Positions 1 to 13,254 of a stretch of DNA of 64,000 nt are shown here, in pieces. Origin of the DNA: Hyaloscypha bicolor E (Eukaryota > Ascomycota > Leotiomycetes > Helotiales > Hyaloscyphaceae); assembly GCF_002865645.1 (NCBI RefSeq), contig NW_020194615.1, forward strand, positions 248,001-312,000, given 5' to 3'. Numbering within the stretch: position 1 is the stretch's first letter; every line of letters begins with the position of its first letter. A program made the position numbers and the translations under genes. Below the pieces are notes generated by a model. It saw nothing but the letters and a program-made list of their open reading frames with translations, did not search any database and had not been told where the DNA came from.

Positions 1-1760
1 CTAAGGAGAAATATTTATTATAAGATAAATAAATAAATTATCTTATAGATTCCTTAACTATAGAATTAGTTAAAAAGTAAAATATAGAGAGATATCTTAA
101 AGGCTCTGCTACTATAGCTAAGGTAATAGGAATATTTATAACTATATTACTTAATAGAACTAAAGACTTTTTAGTCTTTCGAGTTTTTAAATTAGATAGT
201 TATAAATACCTAATTCCCTATATATAGATATATATAGCTACTAAAAGAGCTATAATACTAGCCCCTTTATCTGAATTTCTTCTAGATATTATCTAGGTAA
301 CTTAAAAAAATAATTCTTAATATTAGAATATTATAAAATAAAGGCTTAATAAGAAAAATACTAAGAAAAAAGAAATCTGGAAAAATAATTCGAGTTTATT
401 TAGGTATTATTTAAGAATTATTATATTTAATAATTCCGCTTTATATTAAGAAATTATAAAGCTTTATTATAATAACTTAATAGCCAGATACTATAAAATA
501 AAGAAGACTTTTAAGCTTCTTAGAAGATTCTAATATTAGGAGAATATAGAAAAAGATATTTATAATTATTATTAAAAATATAATATTTACTAGAGAATTA
601 AAATAAAGAGGTATTTATTATATAGTTTACTTAGTAGTTTACTATAGCCTGAAAGGCTCTAGGGTAAAATCTTTATAGATTTTATTATAGGTTTATTACT
701 ATATAAAAACCCGATAAAAGGTCCCGATTTTAATATAATTCTTATAATTATTAACTAGTATTCTAAAATAGTAAGATATATTATATATTATAAGACTATT
801 AACTTTCCGGAACTTATTAAGATTATATAAGAATATATTTTCTTAATCTTTAATTTCCCTAATAGAATTATTTCTAATTAAGAAATAGTATTTACTAGCT
901 AGTTCTAGTCTGCTTTTTATTTCTATTTAATATATAAATATAGCTTACTATTCTTAGATAAATAGTTAGATAAAAAGGCAGAACTAGATCCTGAAATACT
1001 ATCTAAGATATTATTATAATATCTAAAAGAATAACTAGTTTAAGAAGTTATCTTTTATAGAATTTATATATAATAACTTAAAATATTAGGTTTTATAAGA
1101 TATATCTTTCTATATATATTATAGATATTATTCTTAACTTTTATAGAATCCTGAAAACAGGATTATAGAAGAGGTACTAGCTATATATAGGAGGCTAGAA
1201 ACCTTTAAAATAAAATAGAGAAAGCTTAAAGATTTATAATACTATATATAAAATAACCGGGAAACCTATTATAATAGGTACTAGTTAACTAAATACTATT
1301 CTAAAAAAGCCTAGATAATATTATTAATAAAGAATATTAAACTTAAAATAAGAAAGCTTAAGCTAAAATTTATAAATCTATTTAGGATTCTTAAATATAT
1401 TAGTAATTTAGTATATAAATTAGAATTACTAAGTATATATAATTATTTATATCTAACTTTCTATATTTCTCTTTTTAAAGAATATATAATAAAAAAGAAT
1501 TAGAAACTATATTTATATTTTTTTAGAGAACTTCTAGAATTAGTAAATAATAATAAAAAATAAGAATAGAAAATAGAAGCTATTATTAATTATTAATAAA
1601 ATAGTAAAAGTAAGAAGTAATAGTATTTAATTAAATAGAAAGCCTAATCTAAAGATTATAATATCTAGTTATTTACTTTCCCTAATTTTGAAAATTCTAA
1701 AAAACTTCTAAAATTATATAACTAAAACTATAGCTTGAAATCCGAAATTATCTTTTAATA
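1..1760 (+). pseudogene. Ty3/gypsy chromovirus polyprotein C-terminus (integrase + chromodomain), RIPed
   Basis: The window opens inside a decayed Ty3/gypsy polyprotein. Reading TAA/TAG as former CAA/CAG, the plus strand gives an integrase catalytic core at about 690-1010: a DRYSK-like region, then an ISDRGSVFTSQF-like block near 865-910 in which Asp reads Asn, then an AELDPE stretch with the Glu. An integrase C-terminal region (KLKPKFVNLFRILK-like, then LELL and FHVSL-like) runs to about 1480. At about 1560-1725 lies a chromodomain-like block with the pattern E-AI-(9)-YLIKWK-(10)-FENSKKLL. Chromodomain integrases steer chromoviral elements to heterochromatin. The frame carries many stops and shifts, so it cannot be active. 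The 5' part and LTR lie outside the window or are unrecognisable; no 3' LTR was found. Confidence 0.8.
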
Positions 1761-3506
1761 ATTTTTTAAGATTAAAAAGAATTCTAAACTACTAAAAAGA
1801 AAGCTATTTAAAAGAAAGAAAGAACTTAAATAGCTAAGAAAAGACCCGGAATAGTAATAGAAATACTCTTTTCCTGGGTTTTTTTATTTATAAAGATTTT
1901 CTAGGATTTTATTAAGGCTTATAAGAATTATATTTAAATTATTAGAAAAAAGGTTTAGAATTAAGAAAGATTTATTATAGGTAAACTAGCTATAGATATC
2001 TCAAATAAATAAACTCTAATTCCTATAAATTCCTAATTCCTAAAATAAGAATATTAAATACTAGTCCTATTTAGGACTTAGTAAAGAATTAGCTAATACT
2101 TTCTGGAATTTACTTATTTTTTAATAGGATATAGTTATACTATAATAATATTAGTATTAAGGATATTAAAAGAAGTAGATAAGGAACTTATAATAGCTAT
2201 ATATATTTTATAAAAGGTCCGAATTTCTAAAGTCAGGTTCTAAATAGCTATAAGTATTATATTATTAGTATTTAAAATACTAGTAATAAACTATTTAGTA
2301 ATTTTGGTAATAATTTCGGTAATAAGATTAATATTTTAAAAATAGACTTTATAATATTTCTTTAAGGAATTAGTAAGTACCTAAATATATTAGAAAGAAC
2401 TTATCTTTAAAATACTAATTTAAATAGTATTATTCTTTATTTTATTAAAACGGGAAAAAGAATTCCAAAACTTATTAGTATTCTTCTAGTTTTTAAAAAC
2501 CTAATTAATAGTATTATCTATATTAGTATAATACTATTTAGGATATTTTTTAAGAAATTTCTTAAAAGTTATAATAGTATCTTTCTAGAACTAGTAAGCC
2601 TCTAATAAGTAATAAGAAATCTGAAATTATATTAGCTTTAATAGATATTAAAGCTAAAAAACTTACTAATATATAAGATTTAGAACTCTTATTATAATAG
2701 TTATAATTCTTCTTATTAGATATTATAATATATAAGATAAAGGAATTAATAAATAAATATTTAAAGTATTTCAAATATCTACTAGTAATAGAAAAGGAGG
2801 CTATAAGGTTACCTTTATACTTATAATTATATTAGTAAATAATAAAGCCAGAAGAAGATATTATAGAATTAATTAAAAATAATTAAAAAAGACTTAGAAA
2901 AAAGTAAAAAAAGAAGCTAAAAAGTAATAATAGAAAAAGTTATTATATATATAGTTATTAGAAAGAAAGAAAGTATATAGTAATATAAAGAGGTTCTTTT
3001 ATAGAAATAGAGAATTACCTGAATTAATTACTAGTTTTCGTACTAGTTCTAATTAGAATTTAGTATAACTAATTAATATATATTTCCAGAAACCCGTAAA
3101 TAATCTCTAAGACTTCAGAAATATTTATATAGGTTTCTTATATAAATATTTATTAAATTCTTTCTATATAGTTATTTAGATTATTCTAATATAAGATCTA
3201 ATAAATAATATTAATTTTATAGAATAATACTTTAATACTTTAAATTAAGCTAATTAGAATACTCAGATCCCAAATGAAATTGCAATTACCGGCTAGCCCT
3301 TATATATAGGGTATAATTACCCTTCTTTCTCGCTTATTTAGCCCTAATCTAATTAGATGATTTTTATATCTATTATTTAGATTATATTAGTAAAACTACT
3401 TCCCAAAATACTAGAAGTTTATATTAATTAAATAATTAATTAAATAAATATTTACCAGGATAAATTAATAGATCTTAGAAATAAGATCCTAGAAAGGAGG
3501 TATAGT
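1761..3506. other. Unassigned RIPed AT-rich sequence
   Basis: With TAR stops read as Gln, parts of the plus strand (about 1760-3000) give long open stretches rich in Gln, Leu and Lys, ending in a basic, coiled-coil-like tract near 2850-2960. This suggests decayed coding DNA, perhaps a DNA transposase tail or gag. No catalytic motif was found and no family can be named. A less RIPed patch occurs at about 3240-3360. The short minus-strand ORF at 2562-2774 is of low-complexity composition and is not supported as a gene. Confidence 0.4.
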
Positions 3507-3804
3507 TATAATATATATAGGATTATATATAACTTAAGGGCATATAATAAATCTCGGATATTATAGGTATTAATTAGGGAGATCGGCGGCCCTTTAATAT
3601 CCCAACTAATTACTATTTATATTATATATATTAGGCTTATAAATTACTAATTATATATATATTATTGGGGCCTTTTATTTAGAGGGGGCTTCCCTGAACC
3701 TTATAGGAGAGATAGAGATTAGTTCTATACTAAATTTAATATAGTAGTTTTATAACTTGCTAATTTATTCTATTATTTTATTACCTACTAATAAATACCT
3801 TATA
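3507..3804 (+). repeat. Solo LTR, 298-bp family, copy 1 (heavily RIPed)
   Basis: It aligns end to end, without gaps, to the copies at 13939-14236 and 30539-30836; all three are 298 bp. At the left end almost every difference from copy 2 is G-to-A or C-to-T, so even the terminal TG reads TA. No internal retrotransposon sequence of this family is attached. The flanking pentamers (ATAGT and ATAGA) match at four of five bases, a possible decayed TSD. Confidence 0.85.
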
Positions 3805-5005
3805 ATAGATATTTTTACTAAGTTATAAATTAATACTAATACCGGAATTACTTTAAGTAAATAATAGAAACTTGTTTTAAATAAGGAAATATATTAGAAT
3901 TTAATATATCTAATAATTAGGAGAGCCCTTAAACTTAAAAAGGCCCTAAATATCTATATTAATAATTTGAGAGATTCTAATAATTCTAATAATTAAGAGA
4001 TCTATTTAGAAAACTATATTACTATAGCTAAATAGAGAGCTTTTAAGATTATTAGAGATTAGCTTAAACCTCTTTTCTAATTAACTAAGGACTTGAAAGG
4101 CAATTATAATCTAAAAGATAAAGTATAAAAGGCTTTATATAGTACTTTATAAAAGGTACTTCCTGTTTTTAAGTTTCTTTTTAGTTATTTTAAAAAGCTT
4201 GAAAAAAAGGCAAAAGCTAAAGATTTTAATAAATATTCTAGTATTTAAAACTTAATTACTTTAGCTTGAAATACTATAATATAAGAAGACAGATTACTTT
4301 CTTATATAAATAGCTTTAATAGTCTTATATTCTCGGTTTAGGTTTACTTAATTTAATTAATACTAGATATTACTAGGAAAAGTATATACTTTTAATTTAG
4401 TAAAAACAAAAATATATAAGCTTTAGAAGAAAGAGTAAGGAATAATAGTATTTCAGGTTAAATAAATTAGTTTCTAGAGCCTGAAAAAATAATGTCTTAT
4501 CTAGAGAATATACTAAATCAGATAGTACCTTCTAATTTATTATATTCTAAGAGGCCTACCCGTATAAAAGACAAGTTTTTCCTATATTTAGTTAAACTTC
4601 CTACTAATCTTTTAGGAGTTATAAAATACTGGAAAGTATAGGAGTCTAAATAGCCTTATCTTACTAAAATAGCATATAATTTTCTCAGTATTCTAGCTAT
4701 AAGCTCTGAATACGAGCAAGTATTTTCGTTATATACGAAACTAACTACTTCTGAGAGTTCTAGACTATTAGAAAAGAGCTTATAGTATTATAAATACTTA
4801 AAAACTGGCAGAAAAGGGAGATAATTATAATAGAAACGTTTGGGGATACTATTATTTTAAAGCTAGTTTAAATATAATTTTCTGAGATTTATATCTTTAA
4901 CTAATTAGTAGCTAATTAGCCGAATCAGCTAAGTAAGTCAGCTGACCCACTTTATATAAGCTAATCAGCTATCAAAAAACCTTAGCTGATGGCTGACTGA
5001 CTGGC
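3805..5005 (+). pseudogene. hAT-family DNA transposase C-terminus, RIPed
   Basis: Reading RIP stops as Gln, about 4060-4840 gives a hAT transposase C-terminal half. It begins QLKPLFQLTKDLEGN, followed by an ALYSTLQKVLPVF / LFSYFKKLEKK stretch. It ends in the hAT dimerisation signature: YWKVQES, then PYLTKIAYNFLSI, then ISSEYEQVFS at about 4690-4740. hAT transposases cut and paste elements with short terminal inverted repeats and 8-bp duplications, and this C-terminal domain mediates dimerisation. The N-terminal BED finger and RNase-H-like core were not resolved. The solo LTR at 3507-3804 lies just upstream and may have inserted into this element. Multiple stops make it a relic. Confidence 0.75.
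4925..5005 (+). repeat. Clustered CAGCT/AGCTG motifs at the hAT right end
   Basis: TCAGCT (4925), the palindrome GTCAGCTGAC (4937-4946), ATCAGCT (4964), AGCTGAT (4984) and GGCTGACTGACTGGC (4991-5005) crowd into 80 bp just past the hAT transposase. Subterminal short repeats that bind transposase are usual in hAT elements, so this probably marks the right end. The exact terminus was not fixed. Confidence 0.5.
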
Positions 5006-5815
5006 TTATTGACCTGCCTGCCTGGGACGGATTTCGATACCACCATTCTTCACCAAAATATTGATACGACCCCAGAGGTCCAATTCAGCCCTGGCCAGCC
5101 TCCTTCGCGATGCCATGGAATGCCCAATCCGTTTAGGGTGGGATGTTCCATCGTAATGGAATCATTTCCCCGATCCAACGGGCTGCTGGGGCTCGACCTT
5201 AAGACCAATACGCATATTATGAGGAAAGAATCGGCAAATGACCTCCATGAGAACCTTGGAAAAATTGTGATCAAGCTCGCTGCATTCCCAGATACTTCTC
5301 TATGCTCGATTGTTGAAAGTCTGGATGTGAAAGGTTTAATATTGCGATAATCTATACAGTATTTTATGCACTTATTACAAAATAGTAAAAACGGCTCTAG
5401 TAAATATTCACGCTCATCTTGGTCTATGGAAAGCCCTCGCGTAGAGGATAATGTTGAGCTAACTCTTTACCATTCAAAACTGTTGCCAAAAGTTATAAGC
5501 AATAAAGAAATAAAAATAGAATTTGAAATAAGTGTGTAGTTTGAGGGCAAGTAAATTAAGAATTAGAAGGGTATACTGAGGCTATTAGCGGGCTAGCGAA
5601 CAAAACCGAGAAGCAAAATGTGATTTTCTGATTTTTGATTTTCGCGCCCGCACTCCCCTTATAATGGGCACACGTGACGACGCATAAGCGAACGTCAGGT
5701 GTCGTGAATCTGGTTTCCTATTTTGGGTAATACTTGCATTGGAATTGCATGAATCGCGCGGAATCATATTTCCTAATTAAATAAAGGGCTTCGTATACTT
5801 GGCTAAGTACTAGGG
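5006..5815. other. Non-RIPed island with gene-like fragments of unknown origin
   Basis: Base composition changes abruptly to roughly balanced GC at 5010-5350 and again at about 5580-5760. A 113-residue plus-strand frame (5009-5350) and a 74-residue minus-strand frame overlap. In a third minus-strand frame (about 5010-5130) the peptide ELDLWGRINILVKNGGIE resembles the WGRIDILVNNAGI block of short-chain dehydrogenases, but I could not find the Rossmann GxxxGxG or the YxxxK in frame. It is either a small exon remnant or chance. No intact gene can be supported. Confidence 0.3.
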
Positions 5816-6053
5816 AATATATAGGGAAACGCTCATAGCTTTGAAAAGGGGCATTAATTAGTCTTTTATTAAAATTAAATCTTGGAAATTAATTATACTT
5901 GCAAGTATTACTTTGTAATATATTTACCTTCATTACTTATATATTACATTACTATTACAGGCTTTATATTTTAATTAATTTAATCTTTAAAAAGTAATTT
6001 ATTACGAGTTAATTAAGCCATTAATAGTATATTAAAAAAATCAAGGCTAATTA

Positions 6054-6127
6054 ATTATAATTAACTATAGTTAATTATAGTTAATTATGATTTGATTCAG
6101 TAAATTTTGACTTGATTTGATTTGATT
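6054..6127 (+). repeat. 74-bp direct repeat, left copy
   Basis: Built from alternating TTAATTATAG-type blocks followed by a GATTTGATT-type run. It matches 6914-6987 with the same length and orientation, about 860 bp apart. A CACGTG-like site lies just downstream of this copy and just upstream of the other. Confidence 0.6.
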
Positions 6128-6340
6128 ATAATTATAATTAATTATAATTAACTATAATCATTACGTGATACTAAGAAAACTTGAATTTCTTAAGTAACTT
6201 AAAAGATTATTAAATAACTAATAGCTATATTAATAAGGTATAAACAAAGCTTATAGAATATATATAAGAGTATAAAGCTAGTCTAAATCGGGCATAAAAA
6301 ACTGGATATCTTTCTTAGAAACCTCTTCTTTATCTTTTTT

Positions 6341-6400
6341 ATCCTTATTTATCCTTATTTATCCTTATTTATTCTTATTTATTCTTATTTATCCTTTTTT
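6341..6400 (+). repeat. 10-bp tandem repeat, six units
   Basis: Six consecutive units of ATCCTTATTT, with only C-to-T or single-base variants and no indels. Confidence 0.9.
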
Positions 6401-6913
6401 ATTTCTCCTTATTTTAAGGGATATTAAAGTTAATTAAAGATTATTGAGACATTTTCGAATATATCGAGTAAAAATAAGTAAGTTTATAGTCGAAAGCTTC
6501 TTAATTAGAGCTATAATTATTGAGATATTTATATATAAAGTAAAGAGAGAAAAAATCAACCTGAGGAAAATCGCTTATTTATATATAAATCCTCTAGAAT
6601 CTAGAAGATTATTTGATAAGCGTCTAATTAGATACAACCCTCTAGTTTTAAAGCGTCTATTTATGAGAGAGCCTATTTTTAGCTAATTTATTTATAATAA
6701 TAAGATTTATAAGGTAGCAAAGAATTACTAGAAAATCGAGGAGGTTTTAGCGCCTTCGGCTCGCGCCGCTTCGCTTACCAAGCAGTGCGATACCCGATTT
6801 AGTAAGGAGCGCCTTAAGCGATACCGGATACGGACTAGCCTAAGCCTAATTTTAGCCTTATCTCGCTTTCGAACCTCCGAGCGCACGTGTATACTCACGT
6901 GACTAAATAATTA

Positions 6914-6987
6914 ACTATAATTAACTATAGTTAATTATAATTAATTATAATTTGATTAAGTAGATTTTAACTTGATTTGATTTGATT
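6914..6987 (+). repeat. 74-bp direct repeat, right copy
   Basis: Partner of 6054-6127. It ends in the same TTGATTTGATTTGATT run. The pair brackets a segment whose right third is a GC-richer, non-RIPed patch. Confidence 0.6.
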
Positions 6988-7030
6988 CAGAGGCTATAAT
7001 TAAATCAAACTAAATCATTTAATATACTAG

Positions 7031-7553
7031 CTATTAATAAATAATATTACTAATAGCTAAAGTATTAATTAGAAAAAGTGCCTTTATTATTATTAGAGCC
7101 ATCTAGTTAAATACCTAAAAAAAAATACCTAATTAGATACTTTTAATATTGCCTAATTAAGAAAAAGAAATAAAATCCAGATATTACTAAAACTAGCTAG
7201 GAAAATAACTTTAATAAAGAAGCTAATAGTAGCTTATTATTAAATTATTAAATTAAAAGCAAAGATATAATAAAGAAAGAATTTAAAGAAACTAAAAGCT
7301 TAGATTATTATTTTAAAAATATTCGAATATTTAATATAAATTTTATTATATCCTTAGTAATATCCTTAGTAATATTCTTAGTAATATCTTTAGTAATATC
7401 CTTAGTAATATCCTTAGTTTATAAGGCTTTAAAAACCCGAGAATTAATAATTTATAAGAAAAAGAATATTAAGAAAGCTTAGAACTTTTTTTATTAAATA
7501 AAGCTAAAATAATATAAAGATAATAAAATAACCCGGTCTATAAATATAATAAA
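7031..7553 (+). other. Unassigned RIPed segment left of gypsy A
   Basis: AT-rich, with decayed coding character in plus frames (Lys/Ile/Leu-rich). It may be the 5' part of the gypsy relic that resumes at 13507, with gypsy A inserted between the two, but no convincing TSD joins them. It carries the 12-bp tandem repeat listed separately. Confidence 0.3.
7349..7420 (+). repeat. 12-bp tandem repeat, six units
   Basis: Six units of TATCCTTAGTAA in perfect phase. Differences are C-to-T, plus the last unit's end. A unit of four codons would encode a repeating tetrapeptide if this was once read. Confidence 0.9.
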
Positions 7554-7775
7554 AATTATATATTATGCCTTTATATAAAGAAGACTAGTAATTTAATTAA
7601 CTAAATAGAATTCTCTAAAGAGAAAAGAAAGAGAAAAACAGAAAAAAGCAAAACTATATTTTCTAAAGTATTTAAGCTCTCTAAATAATATATAATTACT
7701 TTATTAACTTAAGAAGGCATATTATATAATAAAGGCTTCTAGTTAAATATATAAATCGGATTTTAATCTATTATA
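7554..7775 (-). repeat. Gypsy A 3' LTR
   Basis: 222 bp. Aligns along its length with 13255-13506 except for a ~30-bp gap that removes the right arm of the 36-bp palindrome. Termini have TGTAAC-type ends changed by RIP. The outermost base differs from its partner, so the edge is good to a few bases. Confidence 0.8.
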
Positions 7776-10700
7776 TTACTTCTTTCTTTATTTATAAATA
7801 CCGGTTCTATAAATATATAAGCAAAATTTCTTTTTACTAAATAATTTCTTCTCAAGCTTCTAATACTATTATTTCCTCAAATATAGAATATAATTCCTAT
7901 ATAAAGTATATATAACTCTTTTATTTTATAAATAGCTTTTTTAAAAGCTTCTAACTATATTTTATATATTTCTTATTAAGAATTTATTTAATTTTATACT
8001 TGTTTTTATTATTTATAAGTTATAGTTATAGCTATAAGTTGTTTTAGAACTAACTTAATAGCGGGTTTATTATAGCTAGTTAAAGAAGCTTATTATAAAA
8101 TATATTATATATTTCTAGAAAAGTATTAAGCTAAAAACTATAACTTTTTATTACTTTAACTATTATGTATTTAATATATTTTATATTAAGCTTCTTAATT
8201 AGCCTATTTATTTAGATATTCTAGAAATTAAACCAGACTTTATTTCTAACCTTAAATTCCGGGGCCTAATTTCTTTTCTGGTTTATTACTTCTTTTTAGA
8301 ATTACTAGGCTATTACTATTATAGCTTATATATACTCTTATATATTATAGAGCCTATATATAATATTATTTATTACCTAAATAAATAATAGTTCTTTGTT
8401 TTCTTTATTAACTTTATTCTAAAGCTATATTATTTTAATATAATATTTATAAAATAGAAAAAATAGACTAACCTTTATAAATAAAGCATTCCGGTTATTA
8501 ATTATTAGTTTAGTATATAATAAGAAAGTTATTTAATTTATTTAGTTATAGTTTATAAAAGTACAAAAAAAAGTTTTAATTATTTAATTTATTCTTTCTA
8601 TAAACTTATCTATTTCAGAATAATATATTATAAATAGTTAATAAATAATACTTAATAACTTATATATTCTAATTTATAATACTTCTATAAACTGCCTTTT
8701 CCGGTCGGAAACTATTATTCTTAAAAGCCTATACTAGTAATAATAAGTTCTTATAAACTATTTTATTATTATTTCTACTATAATATCTATTATAGCCTCA
8801 AGTATTATTTCTTTTTCTAGGCAGTTTATAATAACTATTATATTAGTATATTCTTTATTTAATAGAAGCTTTACTATAAAATTAATTAAGATCTTTTACT
8901 AGATTTAATTTAGAATAAAAAAAGGCTTTAGAAACCCCTAATAGTAATTCCTTTATATTTTATTTCTTTTATAAATATTATAGTTTTATATAAACTAATA
9001 TATCTATTTTAATATATTTAGCTAAAAGAATTATTATATAAAAAGAATATTTATAATATCCCGTTCTAAATAGCTATATTAAATCGAGTTATAAGTTTAT
9101 TAAATTAGCTTTATATAAAGCTTTCCTAAATCGGGAATTTATTATTATTTCTGGAAAAGAAATTATTCTAACTAGAATAATAAATATTTCCTTATTAATA
9201 CTTTAATTTTTAAATTAATTAGAAATATTTATTTTTCTTCTTATATTATTTTAATTATAGCCTAATATAACTTATTTTTTATTTAGATATTATACTAAAG
9301 CTTTTATAATATTTATTAGATATTATTTCTTATTTACTATTTTATTTACTTATTATTATTATAGCTTTTATTCTATTCTTAGCTTCTTGAACCCGTTTTA
9401 GAAAAATCTTCTTATTTTAAAAGAAATATTATTTCGTTTTTCCTACTTTTTTAATAATTCCCGTCTATAAGTTAGGCCTCTATATTCCGCTAGTTTTCCG
9501 GCTAAGTACTTCTTTCTTAATTTCGATTTTTCAGGCCGGATTTAAGAAATTAGGTAATCTTTTTCTTAGTCTGTTTTCTTACCTATACTAGTACTATAAA
9601 AATCGAGTTTTTAAGGAAGTTACTAAGGGTTTCTGGCTTTAATAATTATAATATTCTAGATTACTAATAATTATCTCTTTTTCTACTAGAGAAATTCTAT
9701 TTTTGCTTTAAGAATATATTTGCTTATTTATTATTTTTTCCTAAAATATATAAGATCTTGAAATTATATTATAAAAGAATTAAGAACTAGTTTATTTATT
9801 ATTTAATAAGTTTCTATATTATTATAAAGTATTTTAGGTTTTTATAATTCGTTTAAATCTCAAACTAGTAAATATTTCTTAGTTTTATATTCTATCTTTT
9901 TTAAATAATAAATAATAATAAATATTTCCTTATTATAAATCTTATAACTATATTTTATAGAATTTTTTTTTTCGAGAAAAATATAAAATTATAAAATTTT
10001 ATCTTTATTAACTTATATAAAATACTATTTTTATTTTATTTAAAGAAATCTATTTCGAGAATTATCTTTTAATTATAATTAAACTATACTAGTATTAGAA
10101 CTAAAATAAATATATTTTTAAGCTTTTAGAAAATAGCTTTAGTTCTATTTATTTACGAGAATACTTAGTTCTTATATATAAAATTAGATAATAATTAAAT
10201 AATTTCTAAGAATTCCCGAATAAAATATTAATAGAAATTAGTAAATTCTAAGAAACTTTATATACTTTTTACTAACTTTAGGACTTCCTAACTTAGAATA
10301 GCTTTAACTTTTACTAGATTTATATAAATACTCTTTTTGGCCTCTATAATAAACCCTAAATATTTTATTAATTTAATTTCCAATTTGTATTTATTAATAT
10401 CTAGTTATAAACTTATTTCTTAAAGTTATTAAAGAACTTTTTATATATATTTATAGTATTCTTTCTTTAATTCTAATAAATAAACCAAAATATTATCTAT
10501 ATAAGTAAATAGAACTTATTTAAAAATTTACTAAAAATTTAATTAATATATTTCTAAAATATATTTAGGGTATATATTAGGCTAAAGGAAATTACTAATT
10601 AATTATAAAGTTTATATCTTATATAAAAGGCCGTTTTCTATTTATTTCCTTTAATAATACAAATCTTATAAAAAGCTACTATAATATTAAGCTTTATAAA

Positions 10701-13254
10701 CTATTTCGCTTTTCTAATATTTTAAAGAATTCTATAAATTAATAAAAGCAAATACTAGTTTTTCTTTATAAGCTTATTTGGGCCCCGGTAATCTATTTAA
10801 AACTATAATTTCTTATTAGGTTTTTATATAAAAAGAATAAAAGTAATAATAGAAGAATAGCTTATTTAAATAAATTCTTTATCTAGTAATTCTATAAATA
10901 TCTTCTATAATACTAGAAGTTCATTTCGAGATATATTATATAATAGGTCCTATAATATAATAAATTCTTTTCTATTAACTTCTTTTAATTTAATTAATAG
11001 TTAATTCCTTAGCCTTAAATAAATAGTAATTTCTTTATTTTAATTAGGTAAAATATCTTTTAGAAACTCTTATACTATTTCGGGAGTTTTATATAAGAAT
11101 TAGTTCTCTTTTTCCGGATTAGAGCTATTTAAATATCTATTAGACTAGTTAAGAAAACTTTTATATTCTTTTTTTTGTTCTTTTTTACTTAATAAAAAAA
11201 TAAAGCTATTAAGACCTATATATAGTTTATTATTTATAAACTAAGAATTAGTAACTTATTTATTCTATTCTATACTAAGATCTTTAATAATAAAACAAAT
11301 ATTTCTAATTTCTAATTATAAATTTATATATCTTATAAATAAAGCTATTATATATTTAAAATTATATTTAATTAGAGATTTTAGAAATTATATAAAAAAA
11401 TATAAGATTTATAATAGTTATTAATATTTATATTAAATATTATTACTTCTCTAATTACATCTAGTACTATTTTATTAAAAGCCTTTATTTATTTAGAAAT
11501 AATTAGTATATACTAGAAGTTATATTAATTAATAAAGCAAGAATTAATTATTTTATATAATATATATTTAGTATTAATAAAACACTTTTTATTACCTATT
11601 ACTAATATAAAAAAGAGAGCCTAACTATATTCTTTTAAAATTGCTTTTAAGCTTATTAATCTGATTTTATTTTTATATATTTCTAATAGCAACTTTTATT
11701 AGAAGCTAGTTTTTTCCCGAATTAAATAAACTCAAGTTTTCTTTATTTTTATTTTTATTCTTATTCGAAATATTAATATTCTTTTCTCGAATTACTTTTG
11801 CTTTCTTTAGAGATATTTTTAATATTTTTATACTTTTTACTTTTACTTTTAGCTATTTCTTTTCCTTCTCTTTTCTTTACTTATTAGCTTGAGAAAAGAA
11901 GCTCGAATATAGCTTTATTCAATAGTTATATATAAAATAGTTATTTTAATTATATTAAAGGTAAAGTCTTTTTCTTTTTTACTAATTAATTTCGTTCCGA
12001 AAGGCCTTATTAGAAATGCTTTTTAACTATTATCTTATATTATTTATAATAGGCTTTTATTTTATTAGCTAGATAAATAAAGTGGCTCTAAATAGAAAAG
12101 AGCTTTTAGGCTTTCTATTTAACTAGTTCGGATAATAGGCTTTTATACTTTTAATTTTAGCTAGCTAGTTATTAATTATTTATAACTAGAAATAGTATTT
12201 CTTATATAATTCTTTCTTTTTTATTTCTATTATTTCTTCTATAATCTTAATTATAATAGTAGCTTTAAGATATTCTTTTTTAATTTTAATTTATTATTCT
12301 TATTTCTTTATTTTTAGAATTAAGTAATTAAAATTATTTAAAAATTCATATAAAGAAATTAATTTTTACTAAATTCGATTTAATTTCTCTAGAGTCTTCT
12401 ATTATTTTTACGGGTTATAAAAGGCCAGGTTTATCTATTTAAATAGTTCTTTAATTATAAACTTCTTTTTCTTTTAAATATATTTTAGCTATAGATATAT
12501 CTAGCTTATTACTTCTCTAAATAATATTCAAACCTATACTAAACTTTCTCTTTCTCTTTACTAATTGCCTCTTTATTAATTTCTAGATTTACTTATAAGA
12601 GTTCTTTAAACTAGAGATATAGAGCCAAATTATTCTTATTGAACTTATTAAGGTTCGAGAGGCAGGCTTTTAATTGCCTTATAAAAGGGAATTAAGAAAA
12701 TATATAAAATAAAGAAAATATTTATATTTATAAAAGATTCGGAATTATTATATAATTATTAATTAAATTAATCTATATAACTAGATTTATTATCGAGTTT
12801 ACTTATTATATTACTAGTTCTAATAGTTATTAGAACTATATTATAAAGGCTTTTTATAGCTATTAGAAGGCTTTATTTATTATCTTGGCTTTATATAGCT
12901 ATTTATTTATCTAACTAATTAGTAGAAGTCTCGCTTTTAAATCTTTATATAATAAAGAGATCCGGTAGTTTTTTTTAAGCCGGATTTAGAAAAACCTAAA
13001 TAATTCCTGGTATTAACTAGTTAAGTTAATACTCTGGCTTCTATATATAGTTTCGAGTATTTCCTATTATTAGTTTTTATATATTTCAAAGTTTTACTAA
13101 GATATTAGCTTTATAAATAGTTTTAAATAAAGTTTATTTCTAGTTTTATTTACTTTAAGCTTTATCTTTTATATATAAATTCAGGTATTTCTTATTTCTA
13201 GCTTTATATATATATAATCTTTAGTTAATAAAGATAAAAGAAAGAGAATTCTAA

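Larger units (their letters stand above)
5816..7030. other. AT-rich stretch with short repeats and one GC island; no confident gene
   Basis: Contains 74-bp direct repeats (6054-6127, 6914-6987), a 10-bp tandem array (6341-6400) and a GC-richer island at about 6735-6900 with two CACGTG hexamers near its right edge. An uninterrupted 80-codon frame lies at 6444-6686. Its product is basic and Ile/Arg/Leu-rich, begins MRHFRIYRVK and has no motif I recognise. Open frames of this length are rare in the RIPed parts, but coding capacity is not demonstrated. Confidence 0.35.

Noticed and set aside
5050..5274. Short-chain dehydrogenase gene on the minus strand
   Set aside because: Only one SDR-like block was seen; the nucleotide-binding glycine motif and the YxxxK catalytic pair were not found in frame.
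6735..6900. GC patch as a tRNA or other RNA gene
   Set aside because: No tRNA arms or box B-like GGTTCGA were found, and no recognisable structured RNA.
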